The notes: generated by a model from the letters alone, not told the origin. A DNA stretch of 64,000 nt from Erythrobacteraceae bacterium Alg239-R51 (GCA_947331495.1 CAMZOI010000001.1:1550001-1614000); one strand, 5' to 3'; numbered from the stretch's first letter, positions 1-11,004 are shown. Program-made: numbers and translations.

Positions 1-1754
1 GCTGGGGCTATATGGACGAAGATCCGGACCAGCCGCGCTTCTTTGCCTATCTTTCGCTGTTCACTTTCGCGATGCTGATGCTGGTGACTGCGGACAATCT
101 CGTGCAGATGTTCTTCGGTTGGGAAGGGGTGGGGCTTGCCAGCTACCTCCTGATCGGCTTCTGGTTCAAGAAGCCGAGCGCCAATGCCGCGGCAATCAAG
201 GCCTTCGTGGTCAATCGCGTTGGCGATCTCGGCTTCATGCTCGGCATCTTCGGGACCTTCTGGGTCTTCGGTACCGTGTCGATCCCCGAGATCCTTGAGG
301 CCGCGCCTTCGATGAGCGGGTCGAGCATCGGATTCCTCGGCATGCGTGTCCAGACGATGGATGTCCTGTGCATCCTGCTGTTCATCGGGGCGATGGGCAA
401 ATCGGCTCAGCTCGGCCTGCATACCTGGCTGCCCGACGCGATGGAGGGGCCCACGCCCGTCTCAGCGCTCATCCACGCCGCGACCATGGTGACCGCCGGC
501 GTATTCATGGTTTGCCGCCTGTCGCCCATGTTCGAGGCAGCGCCGGTTGCGCTGGGGGTTGTCACCTTTATCGGAGCGGCGACCTGCATCTTTGCCGCAA
601 CGGTCGGCACGACCCAGTGGGACATCAAGCGCGTCATTGCTTATTCAACGTGCTCGCAGCTCGGTTACATGTTCTTTGCCGCAGGCGTCGGAGCCTACGG
701 AGCAGCGATGTTCCACCTTTTCACCCACGCTTTCTTCAAGGCGCTGTTGTTCTTGGGCGCGGGCAGCGTGATCCACGCCATGCACCACGAACAGGACATG
801 CGCTATTACGGCGCGCTGCGTAAGGAAATTCCGCTGACGTTCTGGGCCATGTTGGCAGGTACTTTGGCCATAACCGGTGTCGGGGTTTACCATCTCGGTC
901 TGGGCTTTGCAGGGTTCTGGTCGAAGGATGCCATCATCGAAGTTGCCTTCGCGCGTGGCACCGAACTTGGCATGTTCGCCTTCTGGATGGGAGTGTTCGC
1001 CGCGCTGCTGACCAGTTTCTACAGTTGGCGCCTGATGTTCCTGACCTTCTGGGGCAAGCCCCGCTGGGCCGATAGCGAGCATATCCAGCATGCGGTACAC
1101 CACGGCCACGACGAGCCAGAGGATCACAATCCCGCCGCGCAGGAAGATGCAGGCCATGATGTGCGTCATGATGTACCGTCGCCGAATTACAATGCCGGAA
1201 CGGGCGGCTATCATCCGCATGAAAGCCCGTTGACCATGTTGATCCCGCTTGGTCTTCTTTCGATCGGCGCCGTCCTTGCTGGGCAGTTTTTCGCGCCCGC
1301 TTTTCTCGACAGCGCAGCGTTCTGGAACGGCTCGATTTTCTATAACGAGCCGCTGATCCATGCCATGCATGCGGTTCCCTATCTTGTGAAATATGCCGCA
1401 TTCATCGTGATGCTGCTCGGTCTGGCGATCGCGTGGTTTGCCTATATCAAGAACACCAGCATTCCGGGCAAGGCAGTCGAACAACTGGGTCCGGTCTATC
1501 GCTTCCTCTACAGCAAGTGGTATTTCGACGAACTCTACCATTACCTGTTCGTGGTTCCTGCCTTCTGGCTCGGCCGCCAGTTCTGGAAGCTTGGCGATAT
1601 CGGTACGATCGATCGCTTCGGGCCGAATGGCGTAGCCTGGATCGTCGAGAAAGGCTCGGTCGGTGCGCGTAAGTTCCAGACCGGCTATCTTTATAGCTAT
1701 GCGTTGGTGATGCTGCTGGGCCTCGTCGCGGCGATCACCTGGGTACTGTTCTGA
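1..1754 (+). CDS. nuoL: NADH-quinone oxidoreductase subunit L, 5'-truncated
   Basis: This is the proton-pumping antiporter-like membrane subunit L of respiratory complex I. The frame is open to the window edge (codons W-G-Y precede the first ATG at 12), so the real start lies upstream and about 580 C-terminal residues are visible. The region [20 protein letters not shown] and the later [31 protein letters not shown] block (quoted in part) are NuoL/NuoM signatures with the conserved pumping-channel Glu, Lys and His residues. A His/Asp-rich hydrophilic loop lies at about residues 360-405 of the visible part, followed by the C-terminal transmembrane helices. The stop overlaps the nuoM start (TGATG), so translation is coupled. 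Confidence 0.97.
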   Translation, partial: WGYMDEDPDQPRFFAYLSLFTFAMLMLVTADNLVQMFFGWEGVGLASYLLIGFWFKKPSANAAAIKAFVVNRVGDLGFMLGIFGTFWVFGTVSIPEILEAAPSMSGSSIGFLGMRVQTMDVLCILLFIGAMGKSAQLGLHTWLPDAMEGPTPVSALIHAATMVTAGVFMVCRLSPMFEAAPVALGVVTFIGAATCIFAATVGTTQWDIKRVIAYSTCSQLGYMFFAAGVGAYGAAMFHLFTHAFFKALLFLGAGSVIHAMHHEQDMRYYGALRKEIPLTFWAMLAGTLAITGVGVYHLGLGFAGFWSKDAIIEVAFARGTELGMFAFWMGVFAALLTSFYSWRLMFLTFWGKPRWADSEHIQHAVHHGHDEPEDHNPAAQEDAGHDVRHDVPSPNYNAGTGGYHPHESPLTMLIPLGLLSIGAVLAGQFFAPAFLDSAAFWNGSIFYNEPLIHAMHAVPYLVKYAAFIVMLLGLAIAWFAYIKNTSIPGKAVEQLGPVYRFLYSKWYFDELYHYLFVVPAFWLGRQFWKLGDIGTIDRFGPNGVAWIVEKGSVGARKFQTGYLYSYALVMLLGLVAAITWVLF

Positions 1755-3298
1755 TGGAGTTTCCCATCCTTTCCCTGATGCTCGCCGTGCCGCTGATCGG
1801 CGCGATCGCCTGCCTGTTCCTTCCTGCCGGCACCGCCCGCATGGTCGCGTTGGTCGCAACGCTGATCAATCTCTTGCTCGGTGCGTGGCTGTGGGTCGAT
1901 TACGACATCGGTGGCGCACAATGGCAGTTCGTCGAACGCGCCGAAATCTTCGCTGGGTTCAGCTACGCCCTGGGCATCGACGGCATAGCCTTGATGCTGA
2001 TTATGCTCAGCGTATTCCTGATGCCGATCTGCATCCTCGCCAGCTGGGAGGGGATCAAGAAGCGGGTCGGAGAATACATGAGCGCCTTCCTCCTCATGGA
2101 AGTGCTCATGATAGGCGTCTTTGCCTCGCAAGACCTGTTCCTGTTCTATATCTTCTTCGAGGCCGGACTGATCCCGATGTTTCTGATCATCGGTGTCTGG
2201 GGCGGCGACAACCGGATTTACGCCAGTTACAAGTTCTTCCTCTACACTCTGCTCGGTTCGGTCCTGATGCTCATAGCGATGCTGTGGATGGTGAACGAGG
2301 CTGGCACGACTGACATACCGACGCTGATGCAGTTCGAGTTCTCTTCGAATGCGCAAACATGGTTGTGGCTCGCTTTCTTCGCCAGTTTCGCGGTGAAAAT
2401 GCCGATGTGGCCGGTTCATACCTGGCTGCCTGATGCTCACGTCCAGGCACCCACCGCTGGGTCGGTAATTCTTGCCGGTGTCCTGCTCAAGCTGGGTGGG
2501 TATGGTTTTATCCGGTTCAGCTTGCCGATGTTCCCGGACGCCAGCGCGCAATTCGCCTGGTTCGTCTTGGCGCTGTCGATGGTTGCCGTGATCTATACCT
2601 CGCTCGTCGCGCTGGTGCAGGCCGACATGAAGAAGCTGATCGCTTATTCCTCCGTCGCCCACATGGCGATTGTTACGGCCGGCCTGTTCGCCTTCAACGT
2701 CCAGGGTATCGAAGGCGCGATGATGGTGATGCTCGGCCATGGCCTAGTATCGGGCGCCTTGTTCCTCTGCGTAGGGGTAATCTACGATCGACTGCATACC
2801 CGCGAGATCGCCCGGTACGGGGGGCTGAGCACGAACATGCCTCGGTACGCCGTGTTTTTCCTGTTGTTCACGATGGCAAGTATCGGCCTGCCGGGGACAA
2901 GCAATTTCATCGGCGAGTTTCTCGCGCTGGCCGGGGTATACGAGGTATCGACAGCTGTGACTCTGGTGCTGACCACCGGCATTATTCTAGGTGCGGCCTA
3001 CATGCTCTATCTTTACCGCCGGGTGGCCTTCGGCACGCAAGTCAACGAAGACGCGGCGCGAATGTCCGATATCAATGTTCGTGAATGGGCAATGCTGGCA
3101 CCGATTGCCGCAGCCGTATTGTGGATGGGTGTTTATCCAGAAAGCTTCCTTGCGCCGATGAGGCAGGACATCAGCGCGCTCGAAGCGCGCATCGCACGGG
3201 TTGCTCCAGATTTCGATTCCGACCTGACGATCGGTGAACCGCGCGAGCACGCGGCAAACTACATGGCTGGCGAAGCTAATGGCGAGGGAGCGCACTGA
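1754..3298 (+). CDS. nuoM: NADH-quinone oxidoreductase subunit M
   Basis: Complete 514-residue membrane subunit M of complex I, one of three antiporter-like proton pumps. It shows many hydrophobic helices, the motif FYIFFEAGLIPMFLIIGVWG and the block PMWPVHTWLPDAHVQAPTAG with the family's conserved Glu and Lys/His positions, and LLKLGGYGFIRF. The ATG at 1754 shares its first base with the nuoL stop, and its own stop overlaps the ATG of nuoN. Length and gene order match complete nuo operons of alphaproteobacteria. Confidence 0.98.
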   Translation: MEFPILSLMLAVPLIGAIACLFLPAGTARMVALVATLINLLLGAWLWVDYDIGGAQWQFVERAEIFAGFSYALGIDGIALMLIMLSVFLMPICILASWEGIKKRVGEYMSAFLLMEVLMIGVFASQDLFLFYIFFEAGLIPMFLIIGVWGGDNRIYASYKFFLYTLLGSVLMLIAMLWMVNEAGTTDIPTLMQFEFSSNAQTWLWLAFFASFAVKMPMWPVHTWLPDAHVQAPTAGSVILAGVLLKLGGYGFIRFSLPMFPDASAQFAWFVLALSMVAVIYTSLVALVQADMKKLIAYSSVAHMAIVTAGLFAFNVQGIEGAMMVMLGHGLVSGALFLCVGVIYDRLHTREIARYGGLSTNMPRYAVFFLLFTMASIGLPGTSNFIGEFLALAGVYEVSTAVTLVLTTGIILGAAYMLYLYRRVAFGTQVNEDAARMSDINVREWAMLAPIAAAVLWMGVYPESFLAPMRQDISALEARIARVAPDFDSDLTIGEPREHAANYMAGEANGEGAH

Positions 3299-4761
3299 TG
3301 TTCTACGCCAGTTCCCTCTATTTTACCGGGGCGGAGATCGGCCTGTCCCTGTCTGCTTTGGTTCTACTTCTTGTAGCCGCATGGGGTGGGCAGAAGACGG
3401 CCCGTCTTGTAACCATCCTCTCGGTTGCGGCGCTCGTGGGTGCCACGATATTCAGCATTCATCTTTTCGATACCGCGTCGGTAGAGATTGCAGGTCGCGC
3501 TTTTGGTGACCTCTACCGCGCCGACGCTTTTGGCAGTTTCGGCAAGATCCTGATTTACCTCGCGACAGTCGCGGTGCTGATCGTAACGCCGCGATTCTTC
3601 GATCACCGCGGCGCATACCGTCCCGAATATCCGGTACTGATGCTTTTCAATGCAGTCGGTATGGGGATGATGGTCAGCGCCACCGATCTGATGACGCTGT
3701 ACATCGGTCTCGAGATGTCGAGCCTTGCCAGCTATGTCCTCGCCAGTTTCTTGCGAGAAGACACACGCTCGGCCGAGGCGGGACTTAAGTATTTCGTTCT
3801 CGGCGCACTCGCATCCGGCATTATCCTCTACGGTGTCAGTCTGGTTTACGGCTTCACCGGGACCACCAATTACGACGCCATTCGCGTCGCATTCGCGGCG
3901 AATTTCTCCACCGGTGCATTGTTCGGGGTCGTGTTCGTTCTGGCTGGCATGGCGTTCAAGGTAAGCGCCGTGCCGTTCCACATGTGGACGCCTGACGTTT
4001 ACGAAGGCGCTCCAACCCCCGTCACCGCATTCTTTGCCAGCGCACCCAAAGTTGCCGCCATGGCAATGTTGGTCCGTCTTGCGATGGAGCCTTTCGCTGG
4101 CGAGGTCGATAGCTGGCGCCAGATCGTAATCTTTGCCGCGCTTGCTTCGATCGTAGTGGGCGCATTGGGCGCTATCGGTCAGCAGTCCCTCAAGCGGTTG
4201 CTTGCCTATTCCTCAATCAACAATGTAGGATTCATTCTGATCGGTCTTGCGGCGGCTACGCCCGGGGGCGTGGCGAGTGTGCTCACCTACCTCGTGATCT
4301 ACGTAGCGATGACCATCGGGAGCTTTACCGCTCTTCTGATGTTGCGTGACCCGTCGGGCGAGCCGCTTGACAATCTTGCCGACATATCGGGCCTCTCGAC
4401 GTCGCGACCGGTGCTGGCATGGTGCCTATTGGCACTTATGTTCAGCTTAGCCGGAATTCCGCCCCTGTTTGGTTTCTGGGGCAAGTTCGTGGTTTTCCAA
4501 GCTGCCATTCAAGCCGACCTTGTTGCGCTTGCCGCAATCGGCATCGCTGCCAGCGTGATCGGCGCGTTCTATTACCTGAAGTTCATCAAGGTGATGTTCT
4601 TTGATGACGCAACCCGCGAAGTGGAAAAGCACAGCCCGACCGGTCATTGGACGGTGCTGGTGATTTGTGTGCTCATCATTTCTCCGCTCGGATACCTGCT
4701 TACGATACCGCTCGGTGATTGGACCACGCGCGCTGCCGCGTCATTCGTCGCCGTAATGTGA
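3298..4761 (+). CDS. nuoN: NADH-quinone oxidoreductase subunit N
   Basis: Complete 487-residue subunit N, the last gene of the nuo operon and a proton-pumping membrane subunit of complex I. Typical features are YIGLEMSSLASYVLASF, FKVSAVPFHMWTPDVYEGAP with TPVTAFFA after it, and LLAYSSINNVGFILIG. The start overlaps the nuoM stop. The stop TGA (4759-4761) is part of GTGA, whose GTG is the proposed start of birA, so the biotin ligase is translationally coupled to complex I. Confidence 0.98.
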   Translation: MFYASSLYFTGAEIGLSLSALVLLLVAAWGGQKTARLVTILSVAALVGATIFSIHLFDTASVEIAGRAFGDLYRADAFGSFGKILIYLATVAVLIVTPRFFDHRGAYRPEYPVLMLFNAVGMGMMVSATDLMTLYIGLEMSSLASYVLASFLREDTRSAEAGLKYFVLGALASGIILYGVSLVYGFTGTTNYDAIRVAFAANFSTGALFGVVFVLAGMAFKVSAVPFHMWTPDVYEGAPTPVTAFFASAPKVAAMAMLVRLAMEPFAGEVDSWRQIVIFAALASIVVGALGAIGQQSLKRLLAYSSINNVGFILIGLAAATPGGVASVLTYLVIYVAMTIGSFTALLMLRDPSGEPLDNLADISGLSTSRPVLAWCLLALMFSLAGIPPLFGFWGKFVVFQAAIQADLVALAAIGIAASVIGAFYYLKFIKVMFFDDATREVEKHSPTGHWTVLVICVLIISPLGYLLTIPLGDWTTRAAASFVAVM

Positions 4762-5480
4762 TTCAAACGGTCTCCGAAACCGGTTCAACGAATTCAGACC
4801 TGGTCGCACTATTGCAAGCAGGCGAAGGGGTGCACGAGGGTCATTGGCTCGTTGCCGACCGCCAGGTCGCTGGCCGAGGACGGCAGGGGCGCAAGTGGTT
4901 CGACGGCAGCGGAAATTTCATGGGATCGACGGTAGTGCACCTGCACGAGCGCGACCCTAACCCGGAAACCCTGGCATTGGTGAGCGGATTGGCGGTTTAT
5001 GAGGCAATCGCGCCGCTTCTTGCAGAGCCAGGTACACTCCGGTTGAAATGGCCGAATGATCTGCTTGTTCGCAGCGCGAAGCTTGCTGGAATTCTTCTGG
5101 AACGCGAGGCAAATACGATAGTCGTTGGGATCGGGGTAAACCTTGCTGCGGCCCCGCGACTGCCCGACCGGCGGACAATAGCTCTGTCGCAGCTTGGCCC
5201 GGCGCCCGACCGTGATCTGTTCGCACGCTCGCTGGTCCGCGCCTTCGCTGTCGAACTTGACCGGTGGCGCACCTATGGCCTTGAACCGTTGATCCGCCGG
5301 TGGGAAAGCGTCGCGCACCCGCCTGGAACACAATTGCGCGTCAGCCCGCCGGGTGAGGAACCGATCACCGCTGCGTTCGCTGGATTGACAAGCGCGGGGG
5401 CCCTGATGCTCCGCCTGGTGGACGGTTCCAGTAAGACAATTCACGCTGGCGAGGTACTGCTCGCAACCGAGGAGAGTTAA
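4758..5480 (+). CDS. birA: biotin--[acetyl-CoA-carboxylase] ligase, monofunctional
   Basis: About 240 residues. It makes biotinyl-AMP and transfers biotin to the biotin carboxyl carrier lysine. The catalytic loop GRGRQGRKW and the segment LRLKWPNDLLVRSAKLAGIL are BPL/LplA signatures, followed by the C-terminal SH3-like domain. There is no N-terminal winged helix, so it should not act as a repressor as E. coli BirA does. I chose GTG at 4758 because the protein then begins directly at the family's ETGSTNSDL motif and overlaps the nuoN stop by 4 bp; an ATG at 4719 would add 13 unconserved residues inside nuoN. Confidence 0.93.
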   Translation: MIQTVSETGSTNSDLVALLQAGEGVHEGHWLVADRQVAGRGRQGRKWFDGSGNFMGSTVVHLHERDPNPETLALVSGLAVYEAIAPLLAEPGTLRLKWPNDLLVRSAKLAGILLEREANTIVVGIGVNLAAAPRLPDRRTIALSQLGPAPDRDLFARSLVRAFAVELDRWRTYGLEPLIRRWESVAHPPGTQLRVSPPGEEPITAAFAGLTSAGALMLRLVDGSSKTIHAGEVLLATEES

Positions 5481-5483
5481 GGC

Positions 5484-6257
5484 ATGCTGCTTGCCGCCGA
5501 TGTCGGAAATACCAACGTCGTCTTCGCCTTGTTCGAAGGACGCGAGATCAAGGCGCGCTGGCGCATCGCAACTGATCCGCGAAGAACGGGCGACGAATAC
5601 GCCGTGTGGTTGCTACAGCTTGCGGAATTCCAAGGCTTTGACAAGAACGACATCGATCAGGTGATTATCGGTTCGGTCGTTCCGAGGGCTGTTCACAATC
5701 TGACTGTGCTGTCGGAAAAATACCTCAACATCACGCCGCTTGTGGCAGGGCAGGGGGGCGTCGAATGGGGTTTCGAACTCGATATCGAACAGCCCAGCTC
5801 GCTCGGCGCGGACCGGGCTCTGAACACACTGGCAGTGCATGCGAAGTATGACGGCGACCTTGTGATTGTCGACTTCGGGACTGCAACGACCTTTGACGTG
5901 GTCGACTTCAACGGCACGTACAAGGGCGGCATTATCGCACCTGGAATTAACCTCTCGCTCGACGCTCTCGTTGGCAACACGGCCAAACTTCCGCGGATTG
6001 CCATCGAGAAACCCGCATCCGACAGCGTGATCGGTCGCAATACGGAAGATCAGATGCTGATCGGGGTGTTCTGGGGCTATGTTGCGATGATGGAAGGCCT
6101 GATCGCCCGTATGAAACGCGAGATCGGACGTCCGGCAAAGGTCGTGGCGACCGGTGGCCTTGCCCTGCTGTTTGACGAACACACCGATCTGTTCGATGCG
6201 GTCGACAGCGACCTGACGCTCGAAGGTCTTGCCATTCTAGCGGAGCGTGCGGCGTGA
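5484..6257 (+). CDS. coaX: type III pantothenate kinase
   Basis: A 257-residue ASKHA-fold kinase that phosphorylates pantothenate in the first step of coenzyme A synthesis. The start [14 protein letters not shown] is the phosphate-1 motif, [12 protein letters not shown] and [12 protein letters not shown] are the pantothenate and metal-binding segments, and ATGGLALLF is the C-terminal adenosine loop. It starts 3 bp after birA. Its TGA overlaps the GTG start of the next gene. Confidence 0.97.
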   Translation: MLLAADVGNTNVVFALFEGREIKARWRIATDPRRTGDEYAVWLLQLAEFQGFDKNDIDQVIIGSVVPRAVHNLTVLSEKYLNITPLVAGQGGVEWGFELDIEQPSSLGADRALNTLAVHAKYDGDLVIVDFGTATTFDVVDFNGTYKGGIIAPGINLSLDALVGNTAKLPRIAIEKPASDSVIGRNTEDQMLIGVFWGYVAMMEGLIARMKREIGRPAKVVATGGLALLFDEHTDLFDAVDSDLTLEGLAILAERAA

Positions 6258-7903
6258 AGAAGGATTTTACCCCCGAAGACGAATTGCTCTTTCTTGCCCT
6301 GGGTGGCTCGGGCGAGATCGGCATGAACGTCAATCTGTATGGCTGTCAGGGCCGCTGGCTGATGGTCGACCTCGGCATGACCTTCTCAGGCGACCAGTAT
6401 CCCGGCGTCGATCTTGTTTTCGCGGACCTCGAATTCATCGAGGATCGGCGCGACAGGCTCGAGGCAATCGTGTTGACCCATGGTCATGAAGACCACATTG
6501 GCGCGGTGCCCTATTTTGCTGCAGACCTCGGCGTACCGATCTACGCCACGCCCTTCACTGCGGATCTGGTGAGGCGCAAGCTGAACGAAGCGGGAATTGC
6601 CGATCAGATCGAACTTCATGTAATTGACGATGACCACGGTAGTTTCGCGGTGGGACCGTTCGAGATTACCTATCTCCCGCTGGCCCATTCGATCGCCGAG
6701 GGAAATGCCTTGTTGATCGAAACGCCGCATGGCCGGATATTCCATACCGGAGACTGGAAGCTCGACGAGGATCCGATTATCGGCGAGCCTACGACGGAAG
6801 AAGAGCTGGTTGCGATAGGCGACGAGGGCGTGCTTGCTCTGGTCTGCGACAGCACCAATGTTTTCAATCCCTCTCCGAGCGGCTCCGAAGGGGCGGTTTA
6901 CAAGGGGCTGCTTGAAGAAGTGCAGCGACATGCTGGTAAGCGGGTCCTCGTTACCACTTTCGCCAGCAACGTTGCGCGGTTGCAGACCCTGGGGGATGTG
7001 GCGCGCGAAACGGGACGGCAAGTTTGCGTTGCCGGTCGCTCGTTGGATCGCATCATAGAAGTGGCGCAGGACAACGGGTATCTTGCAGATTTCCCCAAAC
7101 CCATCGATTTCAACGCGGCCATGAATCTTCCGCGTGGTGAGGTTCTCGTTCTTGCAACCGGTGGACAGGGTGAACCACGTGCCGCTCTGGCCCGGATTGC
7201 CGACGAGAACCATCCGTTGGAACTGACGAGCGGAGATGTCGTCCTTTTTTCAAGTAGGCAGATACCCGGGAACGAGATTTCGATCGGCGCTGTTCAGAAC
7301 AAGCTTGCTGCACGCGGGATTACAATGGTGACCGACCGTCAGAGCCTCATTCATGTGTCCGGACACCCGGGACGCCCCGAACTGGAAGCGTTGTACGGGT
7401 GGTTGCGGCCTGACATTCTTTTGCCGGTACACGGCGAGATGCGACATATGCAGGAACAGGCTCGCCTGGGGAAAGCCAGCGGCATAGCCGATGCGGTTGT
7501 GCAGCAAAATGGTGACCTTGTCCGACTGGCGCCGGGCGCGCCTGGGAAGATTGCAGAAGTGCGGGCAGGGCGGCTTGTCCTCGATGGCGACATCATCGCT
7601 CCGGCCGATGGCGAAGCGATAGCGATGCGTCGGCGGATCATGCGCGAAGGCGTGGTGTTTGTCGCGTTCGACGGAGAGCTCAACCCGCGGATCGAGAGCT
7701 TGGGTTTGCCGCTCGACGAGGATCATGACGATTTTGTCGCCGAGGCGATCGACGATATCCGCAACGCGATCGGAAGATTGAAAGGCGCGGCTCGCAAGGA
7801 TGCCAATTCGGTCCATGAAGCTGCGCGGCTTGCGACACGTCGGGCAGCGCAACGCTGGTCCGGCAAGCGCCCGCAGGTCCGAGTGATCCTGCCCAACATC
7901 TGA
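6254..7903 (+). CDS. rnj: ribonuclease J
   Basis: A 549-residue metallo-beta-lactamase/beta-CASP RNase, with 5'-3' exonuclease and endonuclease activity in mRNA decay and rRNA processing. The metal-binding motif [13 protein letters not shown] lies at residues 75-87, [18 protein letters not shown] and [11 protein letters not shown] follow, and the beta-CASP part includes SSRQIPGNE and the HVSGHPG motif. The start is GTG at 6254, overlapping the coaX stop, with GGAG about 8 bp upstream. The coaX-rnj-DUF1467 order is common in Sphingomonadales. Confidence 0.96.
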   Translation: MKKDFTPEDELLFLALGGSGEIGMNVNLYGCQGRWLMVDLGMTFSGDQYPGVDLVFADLEFIEDRRDRLEAIVLTHGHEDHIGAVPYFAADLGVPIYATPFTADLVRRKLNEAGIADQIELHVIDDDHGSFAVGPFEITYLPLAHSIAEGNALLIETPHGRIFHTGDWKLDEDPIIGEPTTEEELVAIGDEGVLALVCDSTNVFNPSPSGSEGAVYKGLLEEVQRHAGKRVLVTTFASNVARLQTLGDVARETGRQVCVAGRSLDRIIEVAQDNGYLADFPKPIDFNAAMNLPRGEVLVLATGGQGEPRAALARIADENHPLELTSGDVVLFSSRQIPGNEISIGAVQNKLAARGITMVTDRQSLIHVSGHPGRPELEALYGWLRPDILLPVHGEMRHMQEQARLGKASGIADAVVQQNGDLVRLAPGAPGKIAEVRAGRLVLDGDIIAPADGEAIAMRRRIMREGVVFVAFDGELNPRIESLGLPLDEDHDDFVAEAIDDIRNAIGRLKGAARKDANSVHEAARLATRRAAQRWSGKRPQVRVILPNI

Positions 7904-7910
7904 ACCGCCG

Positions 7911-8183
7911 ATGCAGTGGACCAGCATTCTTGCCATTTACTTCCTCTTCTGGGTGCTGAGCGCATTCCTGCTCCTGCCATTCGGCATTCGCACGCACGAA
8001 GAAATCGGAGAGGAAAAGATCCCTGGTCAGGCCGACAGTGCACCGGCGAATTTCCGTCCCGCGCGCGTCATGATGCGCGCGGTCATACTCGCAGCGATCC
8101 TGACCACGGCATACGTTCTCAACTACATCTATGGCTGGATCGGACCCCAGGATCTGATCTTCTGGGGCCCGACAATCGAATAG
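7911..8183 (+). CDS. DUF1467 family membrane protein
   Basis: A 90-residue protein with two transmembrane helices (about residues 4-24 and 55-77) separated by a hydrophilic segment containing RTHEEIGEE and ending in FWGPTIE. It matches DUF1467, a small inner-membrane family restricted to alphaproteobacteria and of unknown function. It begins 7 bp after rnj, so it is probably cotranscribed with it. Confidence 0.88.
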   Translation: MQWTSILAIYFLFWVLSAFLLLPFGIRTHEEIGEEKIPGQADSAPANFRPARVMMRAVILAAILTTAYVLNYIYGWIGPQDLIFWGPTIE

Positions 8184-8184
8184 G

Positions 8185-10812
8185 CTATTGGCGCAGCCGT
8201 TCGAGGGCCTGTGCCAGCACGACGTACAGCTTGCCCATGTCGCTGCTAAGCAATGTCACGCTGACAGCATGTCCATCACGCGTGGAGAGGACAGTTCGCA
8301 ACATCGATTCGAAATCGTGAATATACCGGCTGACATGTTCGCGAAAGTCGTTGTCCGTATCGTAGAGTTCGGCAATCTCACGGGCATCGGTGTTGTCGAT
8401 CAGGCGAACGGCTCTACGGGTAAAGATCCCGCGATCGCCACGCAGGTAGCTGGCCCAGGAGGTGTCGGTCACTTCGCTCGACAACGCCTTGGCGATGTCG
8501 ATGGAGTTCGAGTTCAGACTTTCGGTAATCAGTGCGACGCGCCGTGAAAAATCGCTGTCGACTTGTTCGTGAGCACGTTCGCGCGCCTGAGCGATGCGGT
8601 TTTCCAGGTTCCCGGTCAATTCGTTGAGCTTGACCAATTGGTCACGCAGCTGTCCGGCAACTTGCCGAGCGGCCTCCGAAGATCGGCCAGTCGCATCGTC
8701 GAGCTTCGCAATGGCATTCTCAGTATGTTCCGCCAAAGCCGTGTCGATTGCGCTGGCGCTCTTTTCGCCCACGCTATCCGCGATGCGCGCAATTCGGTCA
8801 GCCTGCTCTGTTTCGATTGCTGTAAGGGCATTGCGAGCCTTTGTCTCAAGCGCGGTAATCGCATCGCGCAATTCACCCTGTGATGCCTCGCTGACCGCAG
8901 AGGTTTCATCGCCAAGGGCAGCGACACTTGCTCTCAACCGCTCGATGTCGTCGAATTGCGCAGCTGCGTTTTCACTGAAGCGTTCCTGAAAATCTTCTAG
9001 TCCCGCCATGGTATCGCGAGTTCGCGTATCGGCCGCGTCCATACTGTTAGTGACCGCTTCGCCAGACAAGCGGGCTTGATCCAGGAGGTTCTTTACCTCT
9101 TCGGTGCGACGTTCGATTTCCGCTAAGCGCTCTTCACTCGCCTTCATGGCAACCGGCAGATCTTCCCGACTGTGTTTGGCGCTGGCCTGGATCAACTCGA
9201 GCAGGCGGACACTTGCATCGGTAAGTCCAGCGATGGCCATGTCCGTTCCATCAAGGGCTTCACGACTGTCTGAAAGCGTTTCGCCCAATCGCTCGATTCC
9301 CCCCGCTAGAGTGGCGTTTGCCTCCTCACCCTGCGCGCGGACCGTATCGAACGTCGCTCCCAAAGCTGCGATCCGTTCGGTCAAGGCATCACCGTCGCGC
9401 GCCAGAGCCTCGATCTGCTCGAGGTGCTCTGTCCGGCTCGCGGCAATCGCGCTGTCGAAAGTTTCGATCTTGTCTCGCAACTCAGCCAGTGCGTTATTCT
9501 CGAATTCCTCCAGTCCGGCGCGGCGTTGGGCGGTTTCCTCATCGAAAAGGCGATTGCGTTCGGCAATCCGCTCGTCGATTGTCGCGGCTTCATCAAAAAG
9601 GGACTTCAATTTTTCATTTGCGGCGCTCAATGCGTTTTCGTCGATAGCCTTGATAGCCTCTACGGCTTCGTACAGGCGTTCTTTCATGGCTGAGATCTGG
9701 GTGTCCCAAACGTCGAGGGCTGCCTTTTCCCTTTCGCGCATGTTTCCACCTATTTCGGCGGCTTCATCTCGCAGTTCTTCCAGCCGATTGCGCATGGCTG
9801 TCACGGTGGCATCGTGATCACCGGCCGCAACGGCAGCGGCGGCACCCATCTCATCACGGAGTGCATCGAACCTGTTGCGAATCGAGGCTAGAGCTTCAAC
9901 TTCCCGACTGTCGAGATCGCCACGGAAGCTTTCACTGTCTTCGCGCAAAGCGACAAATCGCTGTTCCGCAATACTGCCGAGCTGGTCGGCTTGCTCCTTG
10001 AACGCCACAAGGGCTGCATCGACCCGTTTACGAAGTGTGCCGACCTGACGCTCACTGGCTGCGCCGAATTCATTGAGACGCTCAAAGCCGGTGATCAGTT
10101 CGTCCAGGTGATCTTGCGCGGTACGACCTGCGTTACCGATCTGATTCGATACGTCTTTGGCAGAATTCGCTATGACCGGGAGGTTGTCGCGCAGCCGGTC
10201 CATGTTCTCCAAGGCCTTGGCGCTTACCGTGGCGATAGATTCAACCTGATCGCTGTTATCTTGTACAAGAGACTGAAGCCGATCCGCATTCTCGGACAGA
10301 CGTTCGCCGGCGCTACGGCCAAGATATTCGAGCTCGCGCGATTGCGTTGTTAGAAACTCACGAGCCAGGCTGAGTTCACGGTTTACGACTGCCAGACGAT
10401 CTTCGAGGCGCGCTGATTCGGTCGATAACGCTTGAGCGACGTTGCCGAAGCGTTTGGCTTCGCGCGTCGAACTGCGCATCGCAAGGAGCCATAGCGCCAC
10501 GACGAGCAGAACCGGAATGGCCCATGTTGTTGTCCAGTCGACCCACATTTCGGCCGTACCGCCGGTAAGCATGTCAAGTCGGTAGGTCCAACCGTAGAAT
10601 ACCGTCCAACCGATGATGGCGATAATGGCAAGCGCCGCCGCCACCCGGCCTGAGGTTTTCCCACGTGTCGGTTCGTCATCCCAATCCTCAGGATAGTCTT
10701 CTTGAACGAGTTCTTCTTCGACAGGGTCTGGTATTGCCCGGTCGTCTGCGACTGGCTCGGCGGTATTTACGACATCGTCGTCTATCGCCCGAATGGTGTT
10801 GCGCTTTGTCAT
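8185..10812 (-). CDS. large inner-membrane coiled-coil protein, function unknown
   Basis: An 875-residue protein. An acidic N-terminal cytoplasmic segment (about 1-50) is followed by two hydrophobic helices (about 55-78 and 92-112). Then come some 600 residues of almost uninterrupted Glu/Ala/Arg/Leu-rich heptads with no enzymatic motif, and a more globular C-terminus with FSRRVALITESLNSNSIDIAK and conserved-looking Trp/Tyr positions. Start: ATG at 10812 with GGAG 4 bp upstream. The layout suggests an inner-membrane anchor with a long rod, as in cell-envelope or chromosome-organising proteins. Database entries of this sort in Erythrobacter are simply called hypothetical or ATPase, but I see no P-loop. 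Confidence 0.85.
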   Translation of the reverse strand: MTKRNTIRAIDDDVVNTAEPVADDRAIPDPVEEELVQEDYPEDWDDEPTRGKTSGRVAAALAIIAIIGWTVFYGWTYRLDMLTGGTAEMWVDWTTTWAIPVLLVVALWLLAMRSSTREAKRFGNVAQALSTESARLEDRLAVVNRELSLAREFLTTQSRELEYLGRSAGERLSENADRLQSLVQDNSDQVESIATVSAKALENMDRLRDNLPVIANSAKDVSNQIGNAGRTAQDHLDELITGFERLNEFGAASERQVGTLRKRVDAALVAFKEQADQLGSIAEQRFVALREDSESFRGDLDSREVEALASIRNRFDALRDEMGAAAAVAAGDHDATVTAMRNRLEELRDEAAEIGGNMREREKAALDVWDTQISAMKERLYEAVEAIKAIDENALSAANEKLKSLFDEAATIDERIAERNRLFDEETAQRRAGLEEFENNALAELRDKIETFDSAIAASRTEHLEQIEALARDGDALTERIAALGATFDTVRAQGEEANATLAGGIERLGETLSDSREALDGTDMAIAGLTDASVRLLELIQASAKHSREDLPVAMKASEERLAEIERRTEEVKNLLDQARLSGEAVTNSMDAADTRTRDTMAGLEDFQERFSENAAAQFDDIERLRASVAALGDETSAVSEASQGELRDAITALETKARNALTAIETEQADRIARIADSVGEKSASAIDTALAEHTENAIAKLDDATGRSSEAARQVAGQLRDQLVKLNELTGNLENRIAQARERAHEQVDSDFSRRVALITESLNSNSIDIAKALSSEVTDTSWASYLRGDRGIFTRRAVRLIDNTDAREIAELYDTDNDFREHVSRYIHDFESMLRTVLSTRDGHAVSVTLLSSDMGKLYVVLAQALERLRQ

Positions 10813-11004
10813 AGTGCTCCGAAGCTATCACGTTTCCGACATGCTTAAAGCCTGTTAATTTTTTCCTCGTCCAGAGAATAGTCCGCGCGACCTGGAGTTT
10901 GCCTTGCTCTCGCAGCCTTCGGCGAAAAATTCCTGCAAAGGGTGGTTCAAACTGCGGTACGAGACTAGAACCCGCTAGGTTTTCCAACCACTGCGGAGCA
11001 TGTC

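Noticed and set aside
645..1859. 404-codon minus-strand open frame
   Set aside because: Antisense to nuoL; composition is a codon-shadow of the conserved membrane protein, with no family motif or Shine-Dalgarno.
1697..2740. 347-codon minus-strand open frame
   Set aside because: His/Asp/Glu/Gln-rich shadow of nuoM, a hydrophobic protein read on the other strand.
9104..9817. 237-codon Ser-rich plus-strand frame
   Set aside because: Mirror of the Glu/Ala-rich heptads of the coiled-coil gene; antisense of such repeats gives long Ser-rich frames.
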